Shown here piece after piece: positions 44,995-57,107 of a stretch of DNA of 64,000 nt. Position numbers and translations under genes: made by a program. The stretch is from Streptomyces sp. CGMCC 4.7035. GTDB lineage: Bacteria > Actinomycetota > Actinomycetes > Streptomycetales > Streptomycetaceae. The stretch is taken from NCBI RefSeq assembly GCF_031583065.1, contig NZ_CP134053.1:5187001-5251000 (forward strand), read 5' to 3'. Positions within the stretch are counted from its first letter, which is position 1; each line of letters opens with the position of its first letter. A model generated the notes under the pieces. That model saw nothing but the letters and a program-made list of their open reading frames with translations, did no database searches and had not been told where the DNA came from.

Positions 44995-45843
44995 CTAACC
45001 GGCCGCCACGGCGGCCCGGATCTCCTCCGCGAAGCGTTCCGCGGCCTCACGCAGCGTGACGACGTCGGGACCGTGCCGCAGGACCCCCCGGCTCACGTTC
45101 GGCACGACGTTGCGCACCGCCGCCCCGAAGACCCCGGGAAGGTCGGCCGGGGTAGCGCCCTGGGCGCCGATGCCGGGCGCGAGGAGCGGTCCGTTGATGT
45201 CCAGGTCGTACGACGACAGGTCGCCGAGCGTGGCGCCGACGACCGCGCCGAACGAGCCGAGGGGCTCCTCCCCCGCGTTCTCGGCGGCAAGGTGGGCAAG
45301 CATCGTCGCTCCGACGCTGCGGCCGTCGGCCCGCATGGCGTGCTGCACCTCCCCGCCCTCCGGGTTGGAGGTCAGTGCGAGCACGAAGAGCCCGGCGCCG
45401 CTCTCGCGCGCCAGTTCCACGGCCGGCCCGAGCGACCCGTAACCGAGGTACGGCGAGACGGTCAGCGCGTCCGAGAACAGCGGGGCGTCCTTCCTCAGAA
45501 AGGACTCCGCGTAGGCGGCCATCGTGGAGCCGATGTCGCCGCGCTTGGCGTCCATGACGATCAGCGCCCCGGCCGCCCGCGCCTCCTCCACCGACTTCTC
45601 CAGGACGGCGATGCCACGCGACCCGAAGCGCTCGAAGAAGGCGCTCTGCGGCTTGAGCACGGCGACCCGCTCGGCCACCGCCTCGACGACCGTGCGGCTG
45701 AACCGCTCCAGGCCCGCCACGTCGTCGTTCAGGCCCCACTCGGCGAGCAGCGAGGCGTGCGGGTCGATGCCGACGCACAGCGGGCCGCGCTCGTCCATGG
45801 ACCGGCGCAGGCGCGCGCCGAAGGGCTCCGGAGAAGTCGTCAT
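44995..45843 (-). CDS. pyrF: orotidine 5'-phosphate decarboxylase
   Basis: 282 residues; last step to UMP. The catalytic Asp-Lys segment is 'LIVMDAKRGDIGSTMAAYAE', which with the length marks the type found in actinobacteria (longer than the E. coli form). 'CVGIDPHASLLAEWGL' is the N-terminal strand. The ATG at 45843 overlaps the pyrD stop (ATGA). Confidence 0.97.
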   Translation of the reverse strand: MTTSPEPFGARLRRSMDERGPLCVGIDPHASLLAEWGLNDDVAGLERFSRTVVEAVAERVAVLKPQSAFFERFGSRGIAVLEKSVEEARAAGALIVMDAKRGDIGSTMAAYAESFLRKDAPLFSDALTVSPYLGYGSLGPAVELARESGAGLFVLALTSNPEGGEVQHAMRADGRSVGATMLAHLAAENAGEEPLGSFGAVVGATLGDLSSYDLDINGPLLAPGIGAQGATPADLPGVFGAAVRNVVPNVSRGVLRHGPDVVTLREAAERFAEEIRAAVAAG

Positions 45844-46946
45844 GCGGGCTTCCTCACGTCGGCGCCGACCGCGTCGGCGAGGGTGGCGTAGGGGCTTGTG
45901 CGCAGCCGTGCGGCGAGCCCCTTGTGGATGGCGCGGCCCCAGAAGGGCCCCTCGTAGATGAACGCGCTGTAGCCCTGTACGAGCGTGGCACCGGCCAGGA
46001 TGCGCTGCCAAGCGTCCTCGGCGTTCTCGATGCCGCCGACGCCCACGAGGGTGATGCGGTCGCCCACGCGCGCGTAGAGGCGGCGCAGCACCTCCAGGGA
46101 GCGCGTTTTCAGCGGGGCGCCGGAGAGGCCGCCGGTCTCCTTCACCAGGGAGGGCGCGGACTTCAGGCCGAGTCCCTCGCGCGCGATGGTGGTGTTCGTG
46201 GCGATGATCCCGTCCAGGCCCAGCTCCACGGCGAGGTCGGCGACGGCGTCGACGTCCTCGTCGGCGAGGTCCGGCGCGATCTTCACCAGGAGCGGAACGC
46301 GCCGCGTGGTGACCGTACGGTCGGCGGCCTCGCGTACGGCGCTCAGCAGCGGACGCAGGGCCTCGGTCGCCTGGAGGTTGCGCAGGCCCGGCGTGTTCGG
46401 GGACGAGACGTTGACGACCAGGTAGTCGGCGTACGGCGCCAGCCGCTCGGTCGACTTCACGTAGTCGCCGACGGCCTCGGCCTCCGGGACGACCTTGGTC
46501 TTGCCGATGTTCACGCCCACGACGGTCCTGAAGACCGGCTCACGCGCGGCGAGACGGGCCGCCACCGCCAGGGAACCCTCGTTGTTGAAGCCCATGCGGT
46601 TGATGAGCGCCCGGTCCGCCACGAGGCGGAACAGCCGCTTCTTCGGGTTGCCCGGCTGCGGCTCCCCGGTCACCGTGCCGATCTCGACGTGGTCGAAGCC
46701 GAGCATCGACATCCCGTCGATCGCGACGGCGTTCTTGTCGAAGCCGGCCGCCAGTCCGAAGGGGCCGTGCATCCGCAGCCCGAACGCCTCCGTGCGCAGC
46801 TCCTTGTAGCGCGGCGCGAGCGCGGCCGCGACGAAGGTGCGCAGCACGGGGGTGCGGACGGCGAGGCGGATCCAGCGGAAGGCCAGATGGTGAGCCTGTT
46901 CGGGGTCCATCCGTTTGAAAACCAGACGGAAAAAAAGCTTGTACAT
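45840..46946 (-). CDS. pyrD: dihydroorotate dehydrogenase (quinone), class 2
   Basis: 368 residues; membrane-associated flavoprotein that oxidises dihydroorotate to orotate with quinone. The N-terminal amphipathic helix pair ('YKLFFRLVFKRMDPEQAHHL') is the quinone/membrane module, and the catalytic base is Ser in 'NVSSPNTPGLRNLQ', as in class 2. FMN-binding 'GFDHVEIGTVTGEPQPGNPK' is present. The ATG at 46946 is preceded by AAGAGGA. 76 bp with a hairpin separate it from carB. Confidence 0.97.
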   Translation of the reverse strand: MYKLFFRLVFKRMDPEQAHHLAFRWIRLAVRTPVLRTFVAAALAPRYKELRTEAFGLRMHGPFGLAAGFDKNAVAIDGMSMLGFDHVEIGTVTGEPQPGNPKKRLFRLVADRALINRMGFNNEGSLAVAARLAAREPVFRTVVGVNIGKTKVVPEAEAVGDYVKSTERLAPYADYLVVNVSSPNTPGLRNLQATEALRPLLSAVREAADRTVTTRRVPLLVKIAPDLADEDVDAVADLAVELGLDGIIATNTTIAREGLGLKSAPSLVKETGGLSGAPLKTRSLEVLRRLYARVGDRITLVGVGGIENAEDAWQRILAGATLVQGYSAFIYEGPFWGRAIHKGLAARLRTSPYATLADAVGADVRKPA

Positions 46947-46985
46947 GTCCCAGTGTCCTCTTGAAGCCTGAGCAGCCCTCATGAA

Positions 46986-47015
46986 GAGGGGGACACCGTT
47001 TCCGATGTCCCCCTC
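46986..47015 (-). terminator. hairpin between carB and pyrD
   Basis: GAGGGGGACA (46986-46995) pairs with TGTCCCCCTC (47006-47015) around a 10-base loop. It lies 7 bp past the carB stop and 39 bp before pyrD. It may reduce read-through from carB, separating pyrD-pyrF expression from the upstream genes. Confidence 0.65.
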
Positions 47016-47022
47016 AGGGCTG

Positions 47023-50323
<3,301 letters not shown>

Positions 50324-50331
<8 letters not shown>

Positions 50332-51466
50332 GCTGGCCCTCCATCAGGGATACGAAGCGGTCGAACAGGTAGGCGGCGTCGTGCGGGCCCGCTGCCGCTT
50401 CGGGGTGGTACTGGACGCTGAAGGCCGGCTGGTCGAGCAGCTGGAGGCCCTCCACCACGTTGTCGTTGAGGCAGACGTGGGAGACCTCGGCGCGGCCGTA
50501 GGGGGTGTCGGACACCTGGTCGAGCGGGGCGTCGACGGCGAAGCCGTGGTTGTGCGCGGTGACCTCGACCTTGCCGGTCGTACGGTCCTGCACCGGCTGG
50601 TTGATGCCGCGGTGGCCGTACTTCAGCTTGTAGGTGCCGAAGCCGAGCGCGCGGCCCAGGATCTGGTTGCCGAAGCAGATGCCGAACAGGGGCGTCCTGC
50701 GCTCCAGGACGCCCTGCATGACGGAGACGGGGTGGTCGGCGGTGGCGGGGTCGCCCGGGCCGTTGGAGAAGAACACACCGTCGGGGTCGACCGCGTACAC
50801 GTCCTCGACGGTCGCGGTCGCCGGGAGCACGTGGACCTCGATACCGCGCTCGGCCATGCGGTGCGGGGTCATGCCCTTGATGCCGAGGTCGACCGCGGCG
50901 ACGGTGAACTTCTTCTCACCGATCGCGGGGACGACGTACGCCTCGGTCGTGGCGACCTCGGCGGAGAGGTCCGCGCCCTTCATCTCGGGGGCCTGGCGCA
51001 CCTCGGCGAGCATGACTCCCTCGTCGGGGAGCGCGTTGCCGGAGAAGATGCCGACGCGCATGGCGCCCCGCTCGCGCAGGTGGCGGGTGAGGGCCCGGGT
51101 GTCGATGCCGCTGATGCCGACGACGCCCTGGTGGCGCAGCTCCTCGTCCAGGGAGCGCTTGGCACGCCAGTTGGAGGGCACGCGCGCGGGGTCGCGTACG
51201 ACATAGCCCGCGACCCAGATCCGCTTCGACTCGGGGTCCTCGTCGTTGACGCCGGTGTTGCCGACGTGGGGGGCGGTCATCACGACGACCTGCCGGTGGT
51301 ACGACGGGTCGGTGAGGGTCTCCTGGTAGCCGGTCATGCCGGTGGAGAACACGGCTTCGCCGAAGGTCACCCCCACGGCCCCGTAGGCACGGCCGCGGAA
51401 GATCCGGCCGTCCTCCAGGACGAGTACGGCGGGAACCTTCGAGGCTCCCCTGGTGGAGGTCGTCAT
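50324..51466 (-). CDS. carA: carbamoyl-phosphate synthase, small (glutaminase) subunit
   Basis: 380 residues. The C-terminal class I glutamine amidotransferase has the nucleophile Cys in '[20 protein letters not shown]' and the His-Glu pair in '[15 protein letters not shown]'. The N-terminal CarA domain begins '[20 protein letters not shown]'. It hydrolyses glutamine and channels ammonia to CarB. The ATG at 51466 overlaps the stop of the membrane PH-like gene (ATGA). Confidence 0.98.
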
Positions 51467-52023
51467 CGTGCGCCTTCCGTCTTGTTGATCATCTGGTTCA
51501 GGGTGTCGACCCAGTCGTTGTGCTCGGCCGCGGTGTCGGAGCGGAACCCGGAGTCGATCAGCTTGTCGCCGTGCTCCCAGGTCACGATCAGCAGTCCGCC
51601 CTCGGTGAGGACCTTGCCCGCGATGCCCTTGTCGAGCCGGGCCTCGCGCAGTGCGGCGGCGGGGACGAAGAAGTCGGTCGCCCCGGGGCGTACGACGTCC
51701 AGGCCCGCGTCCGTCAGCGTGAGCTCGACCCGGCTGCGGGTGCCCAGGCCGTGGGCCACGATGCGGTCCAGCCACTGCCCGGCGGTGGTGGAGCCGTGGT
51801 AGCGGCCGCTCATCCTCAGTTTCGCCGGGCCGGGGTCTTCAGGCACGGCAGGCAGCTCCGGCAGGTCGCTCTGGAGGGTGCCGCGCCACTTCCAGCCCTC
51901 GCGCATCAGCCAGTAGACGAGGGCGATGAACAGGGCGAGTCCCACGAGCCAGCCGATGCGGGCGGCCCAGTCGGTCACTTCCGCCGATTGCTTCTCGGCG
52001 GCGAGCAGGATTTGAGGTGTCAC
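51463..52023 (-). CDS. membrane-anchored PH-like protein of the pyr operon
   Basis: 186 residues from the GTG at 52023, which overlaps the pyrC stop. One hydrophobic segment ('[20 protein letters not shown]', about residues 22-41) is followed by a soluble domain with strands and a C-terminal helix ('[20 protein letters not shown]'), a PH-like layout. It is wedged between pyrC and carA with overlaps at both ends, so its amount is coupled to pyrimidine enzymes. Function is unknown. Confidence 0.75.
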   Translation of the reverse strand: MTPQILLAAEKQSAEVTDWAARIGWLVGLALFIALVYWLMREGWKWRGTLQSDLPELPAVPEDPGPAKLRMSGRYHGSTTAGQWLDRIVAHGLGTRSRVELTLTDAGLDVVRPGATDFFVPAAALREARLDKGIAGKVLTEGGLLIVTWEHGDKLIDSGFRSDTAAEHNDWVDTLNQMINKTEGAR

Positions 52024-53306
52024 GCGAGCTTCCCGTCGACGAGCGTGGCCTTGCCCCGGAGCCACGTGTGCGTGACACGGCCCGGCAGCTCACGGCCCTC
52101 GTACGGGGTGTTGCGGCTGCGCGAGGCGAAGCCCGCGGGGTCCACGGGCCCACGGTATGCCGTGTCGACGAGCGCGAGGTTGGCGGGCTCACCTGCCGAG
52201 ACGGGGCGGCCGTGGCCCGTGGCCCGGCCGATCTTCGCGGGCTTGAAGGACATGCGGTCGGCGACGCCCGCCCAGTCGAGCAGCCCGGTGTCGACCATCG
52301 TCTCCTGGACCACCGACAGGGCGGTCTCCAGGCCGACCATGCCCATGGCGGCGGCCGCCCACTCGCAGTCCTTGTCCTCGTGCGGGTGCGGGGCGTGGTC
52401 GGTGGCGACGATGTCGATCGTGCCGTCGGCGAGCGCCTCCCGCAGCGCCAGCACGTCGCGCTCGGTGCGCAGCGGCGGGTTGACCTTGTAGACGGGGTTG
52501 TAGGTGCGCACCAGCTCGTCGGTGAGGAGGAGGTGGTGCGGGGTGACCTCGGCGGTCACGTCGATGCCCCGGGACTTGGCCCAGCGCACGATCTCGACGG
52601 ACCCGGCGGTCGACAGGTGGCAGATGTGGACGCGGGAGCCGACGTGCTCGGCGAGCAGTACGTCCCGCGCGATGATCGACTCCTCGGCGACCGCCGGCCA
52701 GCCGCCCAGGCCCAGCTCGGCGGAGACGACGCCCTCGTTCATCTGGGCGCCCTCGGTCAGCCGCGGCTCCTGCGCGTGCTGGGCGACCACGCCCCCGAAG
52801 GCCTTCACGTACTCCAGCGCGCGGCGCATGATCACCGCGTCGTCCACGCACTTGCCGTCGTCGGAGAAGACCGTGACGCCCGCCGCGGACTCGTGCATGG
52901 CGCCCAGCTCGGCGAGCTTCCTGCCCTCCAGGCCGACGGTGACGGCGCCGATGGGCTGCACGTCGCAGTAGCCGTGCTCCTTGCCGAGCCGGTAGACCTG
53001 CTCCACGACGCCTGCGGTGTCGGCGACCGGGAAGGTGTTGGCCATGGCGAACACGGCGGTGTAGCCGCCGCTCGCGGCCGCTCGCGTACCGGTCAGGACG
53101 GTCTCGGAGTCCTCACGGCCGGGCTCGCGCAGGTGGGTGTGCAGGTCGACGAGACCCGGCAGGAGCACCTTGCCGTCGGCCTCGACGACCTCTGCGCCCT
53201 CGGCCGAAAGGCCGGTCCCCACTTCGGCGATCGTCTCGCCGTCGATCAGCACGTCCTGCGGCTCGCCGCCGAGCACCTTCGCACCACGGATCAGGATCTT
53301 GCTCAT
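52020..53306 (-). CDS. pyrC: dihydroorotase
   Basis: 428 residues, class I dihydroorotase cyclising carbamoyl-aspartate. The metal-binding 'LLPGLVDLHTHLREPGRED' gives two His ligands; 'VTAEVTPHHLLLTDE' and 'IDIVATDHAPHPHEDKDCEW' supply the others. The gene follows pyrB by 5 bp and overlaps the membrane gene at its stop. Confidence 0.97.
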   Translation of the reverse strand: MSKILIRGAKVLGGEPQDVLIDGETIAEVGTGLSAEGAEVVEADGKVLLPGLVDLHTHLREPGREDSETVLTGTRAAASGGYTAVFAMANTFPVADTAGVVEQVYRLGKEHGYCDVQPIGAVTVGLEGRKLAELGAMHESAAGVTVFSDDGKCVDDAVIMRRALEYVKAFGGVVAQHAQEPRLTEGAQMNEGVVSAELGLGGWPAVAEESIIARDVLLAEHVGSRVHICHLSTAGSVEIVRWAKSRGIDVTAEVTPHHLLLTDELVRTYNPVYKVNPPLRTERDVLALREALADGTIDIVATDHAPHPHEDKDCEWAAAAMGMVGLETALSVVQETMVDTGLLDWAGVADRMSFKPAKIGRATGHGRPVSAGEPANLALVDTAYRGPVDPAGFASRSRNTPYEGRELPGRVTHTWLRGKATLVDGKLA

Positions 53307-53311
53307 CTGTC

Positions 53312-54292
53312 TTACTTCTCCTCGGTGGTACGGGCGTGGGTGACGGCGGGTTCGTTGCCGCCGAGCAGCAGGTACAGGACCGCCATGCGGATGGAGACAC
53401 CGTTCGCGACCTGCTCGACGACGGTGCAGCGGTCGGAGTCGGCGACCTCGGCGGTGATCTCCATGCCGCGGACCATCGGGCCGGGGTGCATCACGATGGC
53501 GTGCTCGGGCATCTTCGCCATGCGGTCGGAGTCGAGGCCGTAGCGCCGCGAGTACTCGCGCTCGGTGGGGAAGAAGGCGGCGTGCATGCGCTCGCGCTGC
53601 ACGCGCAGCATCATCACCGCGTCGGCCTTCGGCAGCGTGCTGTCGAGGTCGTACGAGATCTCGCAGGGCCAGGACTCGACGCCGACCGGCAGCAGGGTGG
53701 GCGGGGCGACCAGGGTGACGTCGGCGCCGAGGGTGTGCAGCAGGTCGACGTTGGAGCGGGCGACGCGGCTGTGCAGCACGTCGCCGACGATCGTGATGCG
53801 CCTGCCGGCCAGGTCGCGGCCGAGCCCGGCGTCCCGGCCGACGAGGCGGCGGCGCATGGTGAAGGCGTCGAGCAGGGCCTGGGTGGGGTGCTGGTGGGTG
53901 CCGTCGCCGGCGTTGATGACGGCGGCGTCGATCCAGCCGGAGGTGGCCAGGCGGTAGGGGGCCCCGGATGCGCCGTGCCGGATGACGACGGCGTCGACGC
54001 CCATGGCCTCCAGGGTCTGGGCGGTGTCCTTCAGGGACTCGCCCTTGGACACGCTGGACCCCTTGGCGGTGAAGTTGATGACGTCCGCGGACAGCCGCTT
54101 CTCGGCGGCCTCGAAGGAGATCCGGGTGCGGGTGGAGTCCTCGAAGAAGAGGTTGACGACGGTGCGGCCGCGCAGGGTCGGCAGCTTCTTGATCGGCCGG
54201 TCCGCGACCCGGGCCATCTCCTCGGCGGTGTCGAGGATCAGGACGGCGTCGTCGCGGGTGAGGTCGGCGGCCGAGATGAGATGACGCAGCAT
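53312..54292 (-). CDS. pyrB: aspartate carbamoyltransferase, catalytic subunit
   Basis: 326 residues. The carbamoyl-phosphate loop '[20 protein letters not shown]' and '[12 protein letters not shown]' are conserved. No pyrI regulatory subunit gene is present, so the enzyme is probably controlled through expression and association with dihydroorotase. It follows pyrR by 101 bp. Confidence 0.97.
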   Translation of the reverse strand: MLRHLISAADLTRDDAVLILDTAEEMARVADRPIKKLPTLRGRTVVNLFFEDSTRTRISFEAAEKRLSADVINFTAKGSSVSKGESLKDTAQTLEAMGVDAVVIRHGASGAPYRLATSGWIDAAVINAGDGTHQHPTQALLDAFTMRRRLVGRDAGLGRDLAGRRITIVGDVLHSRVARSNVDLLHTLGADVTLVAPPTLLPVGVESWPCEISYDLDSTLPKADAVMMLRVQRERMHAAFFPTEREYSRRYGLDSDRMAKMPEHAIVMHPGPMVRGMEITAEVADSDRCTVVEQVANGVSIRMAVLYLLLGGNEPAVTHARTTEEK

Positions 54293-54393
54293 CTTTCAGG
54301 CTCCGTAAAGCGTTCTATTCGGGAGGATTCGGGCGGGCTGGCACGCGCGGAGGCGCACTCGCGAGGCGTACGCCGATGACGTACGTCGGAGTG

Positions 54394-54966
54394 CTACTGC
54401 TGTGCGCCCGGGGCGGTCTGCTTCACACCGAGCAGCACGGTGTCGCGACCGTCCTCCTCGGCGAGCTGGACCTTGACCGTCTCCCGCAGCGACGTGGGGA
54501 GGTTCTTGCCGACGTAGTCGGCGCGGATCGGGAGCTCGCGGTGGCCGCGGTCGACGAGGACCGCGAGCTGGACCGCACGCGGGCGCCCGATGTCGTTCAG
54601 GGCGTCGAGGGCGGCACGGATGGTGCGGCCGGAGAAGAGCACGTCGTCGACGAGGACGACGAGGTGGCCGTCGATGCCGTCACCGGGGATCTCGGTGCGG
54701 GCGAGCGCCCGCGGCGGCTGCATGCGCAGGTCGTCGCGGTACATGGTGATGTCGAGGGAGCCGACCGGGATCTTGCGGCCGGTGATCTGCTCGAGCTTGG
54801 CGGCGAGTCGCTGGGCCAGGAAGACACCTCGGGTGGGAATGCCGAGGAGCACCACGTCGTCGGCGCCCTTGGCGCGCTCGACGATCTCATGGGCGATGCG
54901 GGTCAGCACCCGCGCGATGTCAGGGCCTTCGAGGACGGGCCGCGCATCGGAATGCTGCGTGTCCAT
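54394..54966 (-). CDS. pyrR: bifunctional pyr regulatory protein / uracil phosphoribosyltransferase
   Basis: 190 residues. The PRPP loop '[20 protein letters not shown]' identifies the phosphoribosyltransferase fold; PyrR proteins bind the pyr mRNA in the presence of UMP/UTP. It is the first gene of the leftward pyr operon. Its ATG at 54966 has AAGGAGG ten bases upstream, overlapped by a probable PyrR-binding hairpin. Confidence 0.96.
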   Translation of the reverse strand: MDTQHSDARPVLEGPDIARVLTRIAHEIVERAKGADDVVLLGIPTRGVFLAQRLAAKLEQITGRKIPVGSLDITMYRDDLRMQPPRALARTEIPGDGIDGHLVVLVDDVLFSGRTIRAALDALNDIGRPRAVQLAVLVDRGHRELPIRADYVGKNLPTSLRETVKVQLAEEDGRDTVLLGVKQTAPGAQQ

Positions 54967-54975
54967 ACGAAACGG

Positions 54976-55000
54976 ACCTCCTTCTCCGCCTCACGGGACG
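54976..55000 (-). promoter_or_regulatory. probable PyrR-binding hairpin overlapping the pyrR ribosome binding site
   Basis: On the reverse strand the leader reads CCGTCCCGTGAGGCGG (54985-55000), resembling the PyrR-binding loop (conserved GAGGCG-like element), followed directly by AAGGAGG (54976-54982). Upstream CCTT can pair with AAGG to close a longer stem that hides the ribosome binding site. This fits PyrR acting at translation initiation, as proposed for mycobacteria, rather than by transcription attenuation. Confidence 0.6.
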
Positions 55001-55141
55001 GACCTTAAAGGACGTCGGAATTGCGCCATACACGTTACCAGCCCATCGTCGGCGGCCGATCACCCCCCTGGCTTTATGCGTCACCCGTCCGGCGTCGTCG
55101 CAGGCCGTTTAGCACGGAGGGGTCGGTCCGGACCATTCGGC

Positions 55142-55184
55142 TTGACGGGGAAGAGTCACGCTGCGTAACCTCACAGTGAGTCAC
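55142..55184 (+). promoter_or_regulatory. bldD promoter with two abutting BldD boxes
   Basis: TTGACG (55142-55147) and TAACCT (55166-55171) are spaced 18 bases. GTCACGCTGCGTAAC (55155-55169) fits the BldD consensus exactly, and CTCACAGTGAGTCAC (55170-55184) fits with one mismatch. BldD bound here would cover the promoter, consistent with autorepression. Confidence 0.8.
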
Positions 55185-55206
55185 CAGCCTTCGTCCGGGG
55201 AGCTAT

Positions 55207-55707
55207 ATGTCCAGCGAATACGCCAAACAGCTCGGGGCCAAGCTCCGGGCCATCCGCACCCAGCAGGGCCTTTCCCTTCACGGTGTGGAGGAGAAGTCCC
55301 AGGGACGCTGGAAGGCGGTCGTGGTCGGTTCGTACGAGCGCGGAGACCGCGCCGTCACCGTGCAGCGCCTCGCCGAGCTGGCGGACTTCTACGGGGTCCC
55401 GGTGCAGGAGCTGCTGCCCGGCACCACTCCGGGTGGCGCCGCCGAGCCGCCGCCGAAGCTGGTCCTCGACCTTGAGCGCCTGGCCAACGTGCCGGCCGAG
55501 AAGGCGGGCCCGCTCCAGCGGTACGCGGCGACGATCCAGTCACAGCGCGGTGACTACAACGGCAAGGTGCTGTCGATCCGCCAGGACGACCTGCGCACGC
55601 TCGCGGTCATCTACGACCAGTCGCCCTCGGTTCTGACCGAGCAGCTGATCAGCTGGGGCGTCCTCGACGCGGACGCGCGCCGCGCGGTCTCCCACGAGGA
55701 GAGCTGA
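55207..55707 (+). CDS. bldD: developmental master repressor BldD
   Basis: 166 residues. The N-terminal Xre-type helix-turn-helix begins 'EYAKQLGAKLRAIRTQQGLS'. The C-terminal domain carries the cyclic-di-GMP signature R114-G-D-x8-R-Q-D-D ('RGDYNGKVLSIRQDD'), intact, so tetrameric c-di-GMP should drive dimerisation and DNA binding. It represses sporulation genes during vegetative growth. The ATG has GGGGAG five bases upstream. It is divergent from the pyr operon. Confidence 0.98.
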   Translation: MSSEYAKQLGAKLRAIRTQQGLSLHGVEEKSQGRWKAVVVGSYERGDRAVTVQRLAELADFYGVPVQELLPGTTPGGAAEPPPKLVLDLERLANVPAEKAGPLQRYAATIQSQRGDYNGKVLSIRQDDLRTLAVIYDQSPSVLTEQLISWGVLDADARRAVSHEES

Positions 55708-55734
55708 CCGCTCCAGCCTCAGCAGAAACGTGCC

Positions 55735-55776
55735 GCCGGGGTGGCCGGAACTTGTACGGTTTCCGGCCACCCCGGC
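55735..55776 (+). terminator. bldD terminator hairpin
   Basis: A perfect 16-bp stem, GCCGGGGTGGCCGGAA at 55735-55750 with its complement at 55761-55776, and a 10-base loop, 28 bp past the bldD stop. Confidence 0.85.
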
Positions 55777-55837
55777 GCCGTTCGGGGAGCGCCGAAAGCC
55801 GGACGAGGAAATCGGCGGTCCCACGAGTACCAGGAAC

Positions 55838-55883
55838 AACGCCGGAGGTCCCGCAGCACGCGTGCTGCGGGACCTCCGGCGTT
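55838..55883 (-). terminator. 46-bp perfect palindrome after nusB
   Basis: The stretch 55838-55883 is its own reverse complement (23 + 23 bp, centre ACG/CGT), 11 bp past the nusB stop. As RNA it would be a very stable hairpin with minimal loop, serving as terminator for the leftward nusB-efp unit. Confidence 0.85.
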
Positions 55884-55893
55884 CATGCGGGTC

Positions 55894-56328
55894 TCAGCCC
55901 TCGTCGCGGCGCAAAGACGGCTTCAGGTCCTTCAGCCGGCCGAGCAGTCCGTTGACGAAGGCGGGCGACTCGTCCGTGGAGAACTCCTTGGCGAGCTGCA
56001 CCATCTCGTCGAGCACCACGGCGTCCGGGGTCTCGTCGACCCAGATCAGCTCGTAGGCGCCGAGACGCAGGATGTTGCGGTCGACGACCGGCATGCGGTC
56101 GAGCGTCCAGCCGACCGAGTACTGCGCGATCAGCTCGTCGATGCGCTTCGCGTGCTCCGCGTAGCCCTCGACCAGCTGCATCGTGTACTCGCTCACCGGC
56201 GGCTGCCGAGTGTCGGTCCGCGAGAGCCGGATCCAGTCCGCGAGGACCGTGAGGACGTCGGCCCCGCGCTGGTCACCCTCGAAGAGGATCTGGAAGGCGC
56301 GCTTACGAGCCGTGTTACGAGCAGCCAC
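55894..56328 (-). CDS. nusB: transcription antitermination factor NusB
   Basis: 144-residue all-helical RNA-binding protein that with NusE/S10 supports rRNA antitermination. 'NTARKRAFQILFEGDQRGAD' and 'DRNILRLGAYELIWVDETPD' followed by 'ALDEMVQLAK'-like helix ('VVLDEMVQLAKEFSTDESP') are family landmarks. It starts 2 bp after efp, forming a tight pair. Confidence 0.97.
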   Translation of the reverse strand: MAARNTARKRAFQILFEGDQRGADVLTVLADWIRLSRTDTRQPPVSEYTMQLVEGYAEHAKRIDELIAQYSVGWTLDRMPVVDRNILRLGAYELIWVDETPDAVVLDEMVQLAKEFSTDESPAFVNGLLGRLKDLKPSLRRDEG

Positions 56329-56330
56329 GG

Positions 56331-56897
56331 TTAGCTGTTCACCCGGCCGAGGTAGTCGCTCGTGCGGGTGTCGACCTTGATCTTCTCACCGGTGGTGATG
56401 AAGAGCGGGACCTGGATCTGGTGGCCGGTCTCCAGGGTGGCGGGCTTGGTGCCACCGGTGGAACGGTCACCCTGGACGCCCGGCTCGGTCTCCTGGATGA
56501 CGAGCTCGACGGCGGCCGGCAGCTCGACGAAGAGCACCTCGCCCTCGTGCTGCGCGACGGTGGCGGTGAAGCCCTCGATGAGGAAGTTCGCGGCGTCGCC
56601 GACGGCCTTGCGGTCGACCATCAGCTGGTCGTACGTCTCCATGTCCATGAAGACGAAGTACTCGCCATCCATGTACGAGAACTGCATGTCGCGCTTGTCG
56701 ACAGTGGCCGTCTCGACCTTGACGCCGGCGTTGAAGGTCTTGTCGACGACCTTGCCGGAGAGCACGTTCTTGAGCTTGGTACGCACGAAGGCCGGGCCCT
56801 TGCCGGGCTTGACGTGCTGGAACTCGACGACGGACCAGAGCTGGCCGCCTTCGAGCTTGAGCACAAGGCCGTTCTTGAGGTCGTTCGTGGAAGCCAC
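56331..56897 (-). CDS. efp: elongation factor P
   Basis: 188 residues; relieves ribosome stalling at proline runs. The N-terminal KOW-like domain has '[20 protein letters not shown]' containing the loop Lys, and 'SDYLGRV' ends the C-terminal OB domain. No EF-P modification gene is next to it. 210 bp upstream are non-coding with several inverted repeats. Confidence 0.97.
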   Translation of the reverse strand: MASTNDLKNGLVLKLEGGQLWSVVEFQHVKPGKGPAFVRTKLKNVLSGKVVDKTFNAGVKVETATVDKRDMQFSYMDGEYFVFMDMETYDQLMVDRKAVGDAANFLIEGFTATVAQHEGEVLFVELPAAVELVIQETEPGVQGDRSTGGTKPATLETGHQIQVPLFITTGEKIKVDTRTSDYLGRVNS

Positions 56898-57011
56898 GGT
56901 TGCGGAATCTCCTGGACTGACGTGGACGACCCCGGGGCACGCACCGAGCGGCGCCGGGGAAGTGCGGGTGCGTTCCCGCGTCGTTCGGTGCGTGCTATCG
57001 GCGTGCCGGGT

Positions 57012-57044
57012 GAAGGTCCTCGTAGCGGAGCTACTAGGGCCTTC
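57012..57044 (-). terminator. imperfect hairpin between aminopeptidase-like gene and efp
   Basis: GAAGGTCCTCGTAG (57012-57025) pairs with CTACTAGGGCCTTC (57031-57044) with two mismatches. It lies past the stop of the aminopeptidase-like gene. A second, longer-range repeat (GCACGCACCGA near 56938 with TCGGTGCGTGC near 56985) may fold in the efp leader. Confidence 0.5.
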
Positions 57045-57107
57045 GGCCGGTGCGGCGAGAGTGCGTGCCGGGCGGCGTGGGGACGTGCCTGAACTTCCCT
57101 GGGGGCG

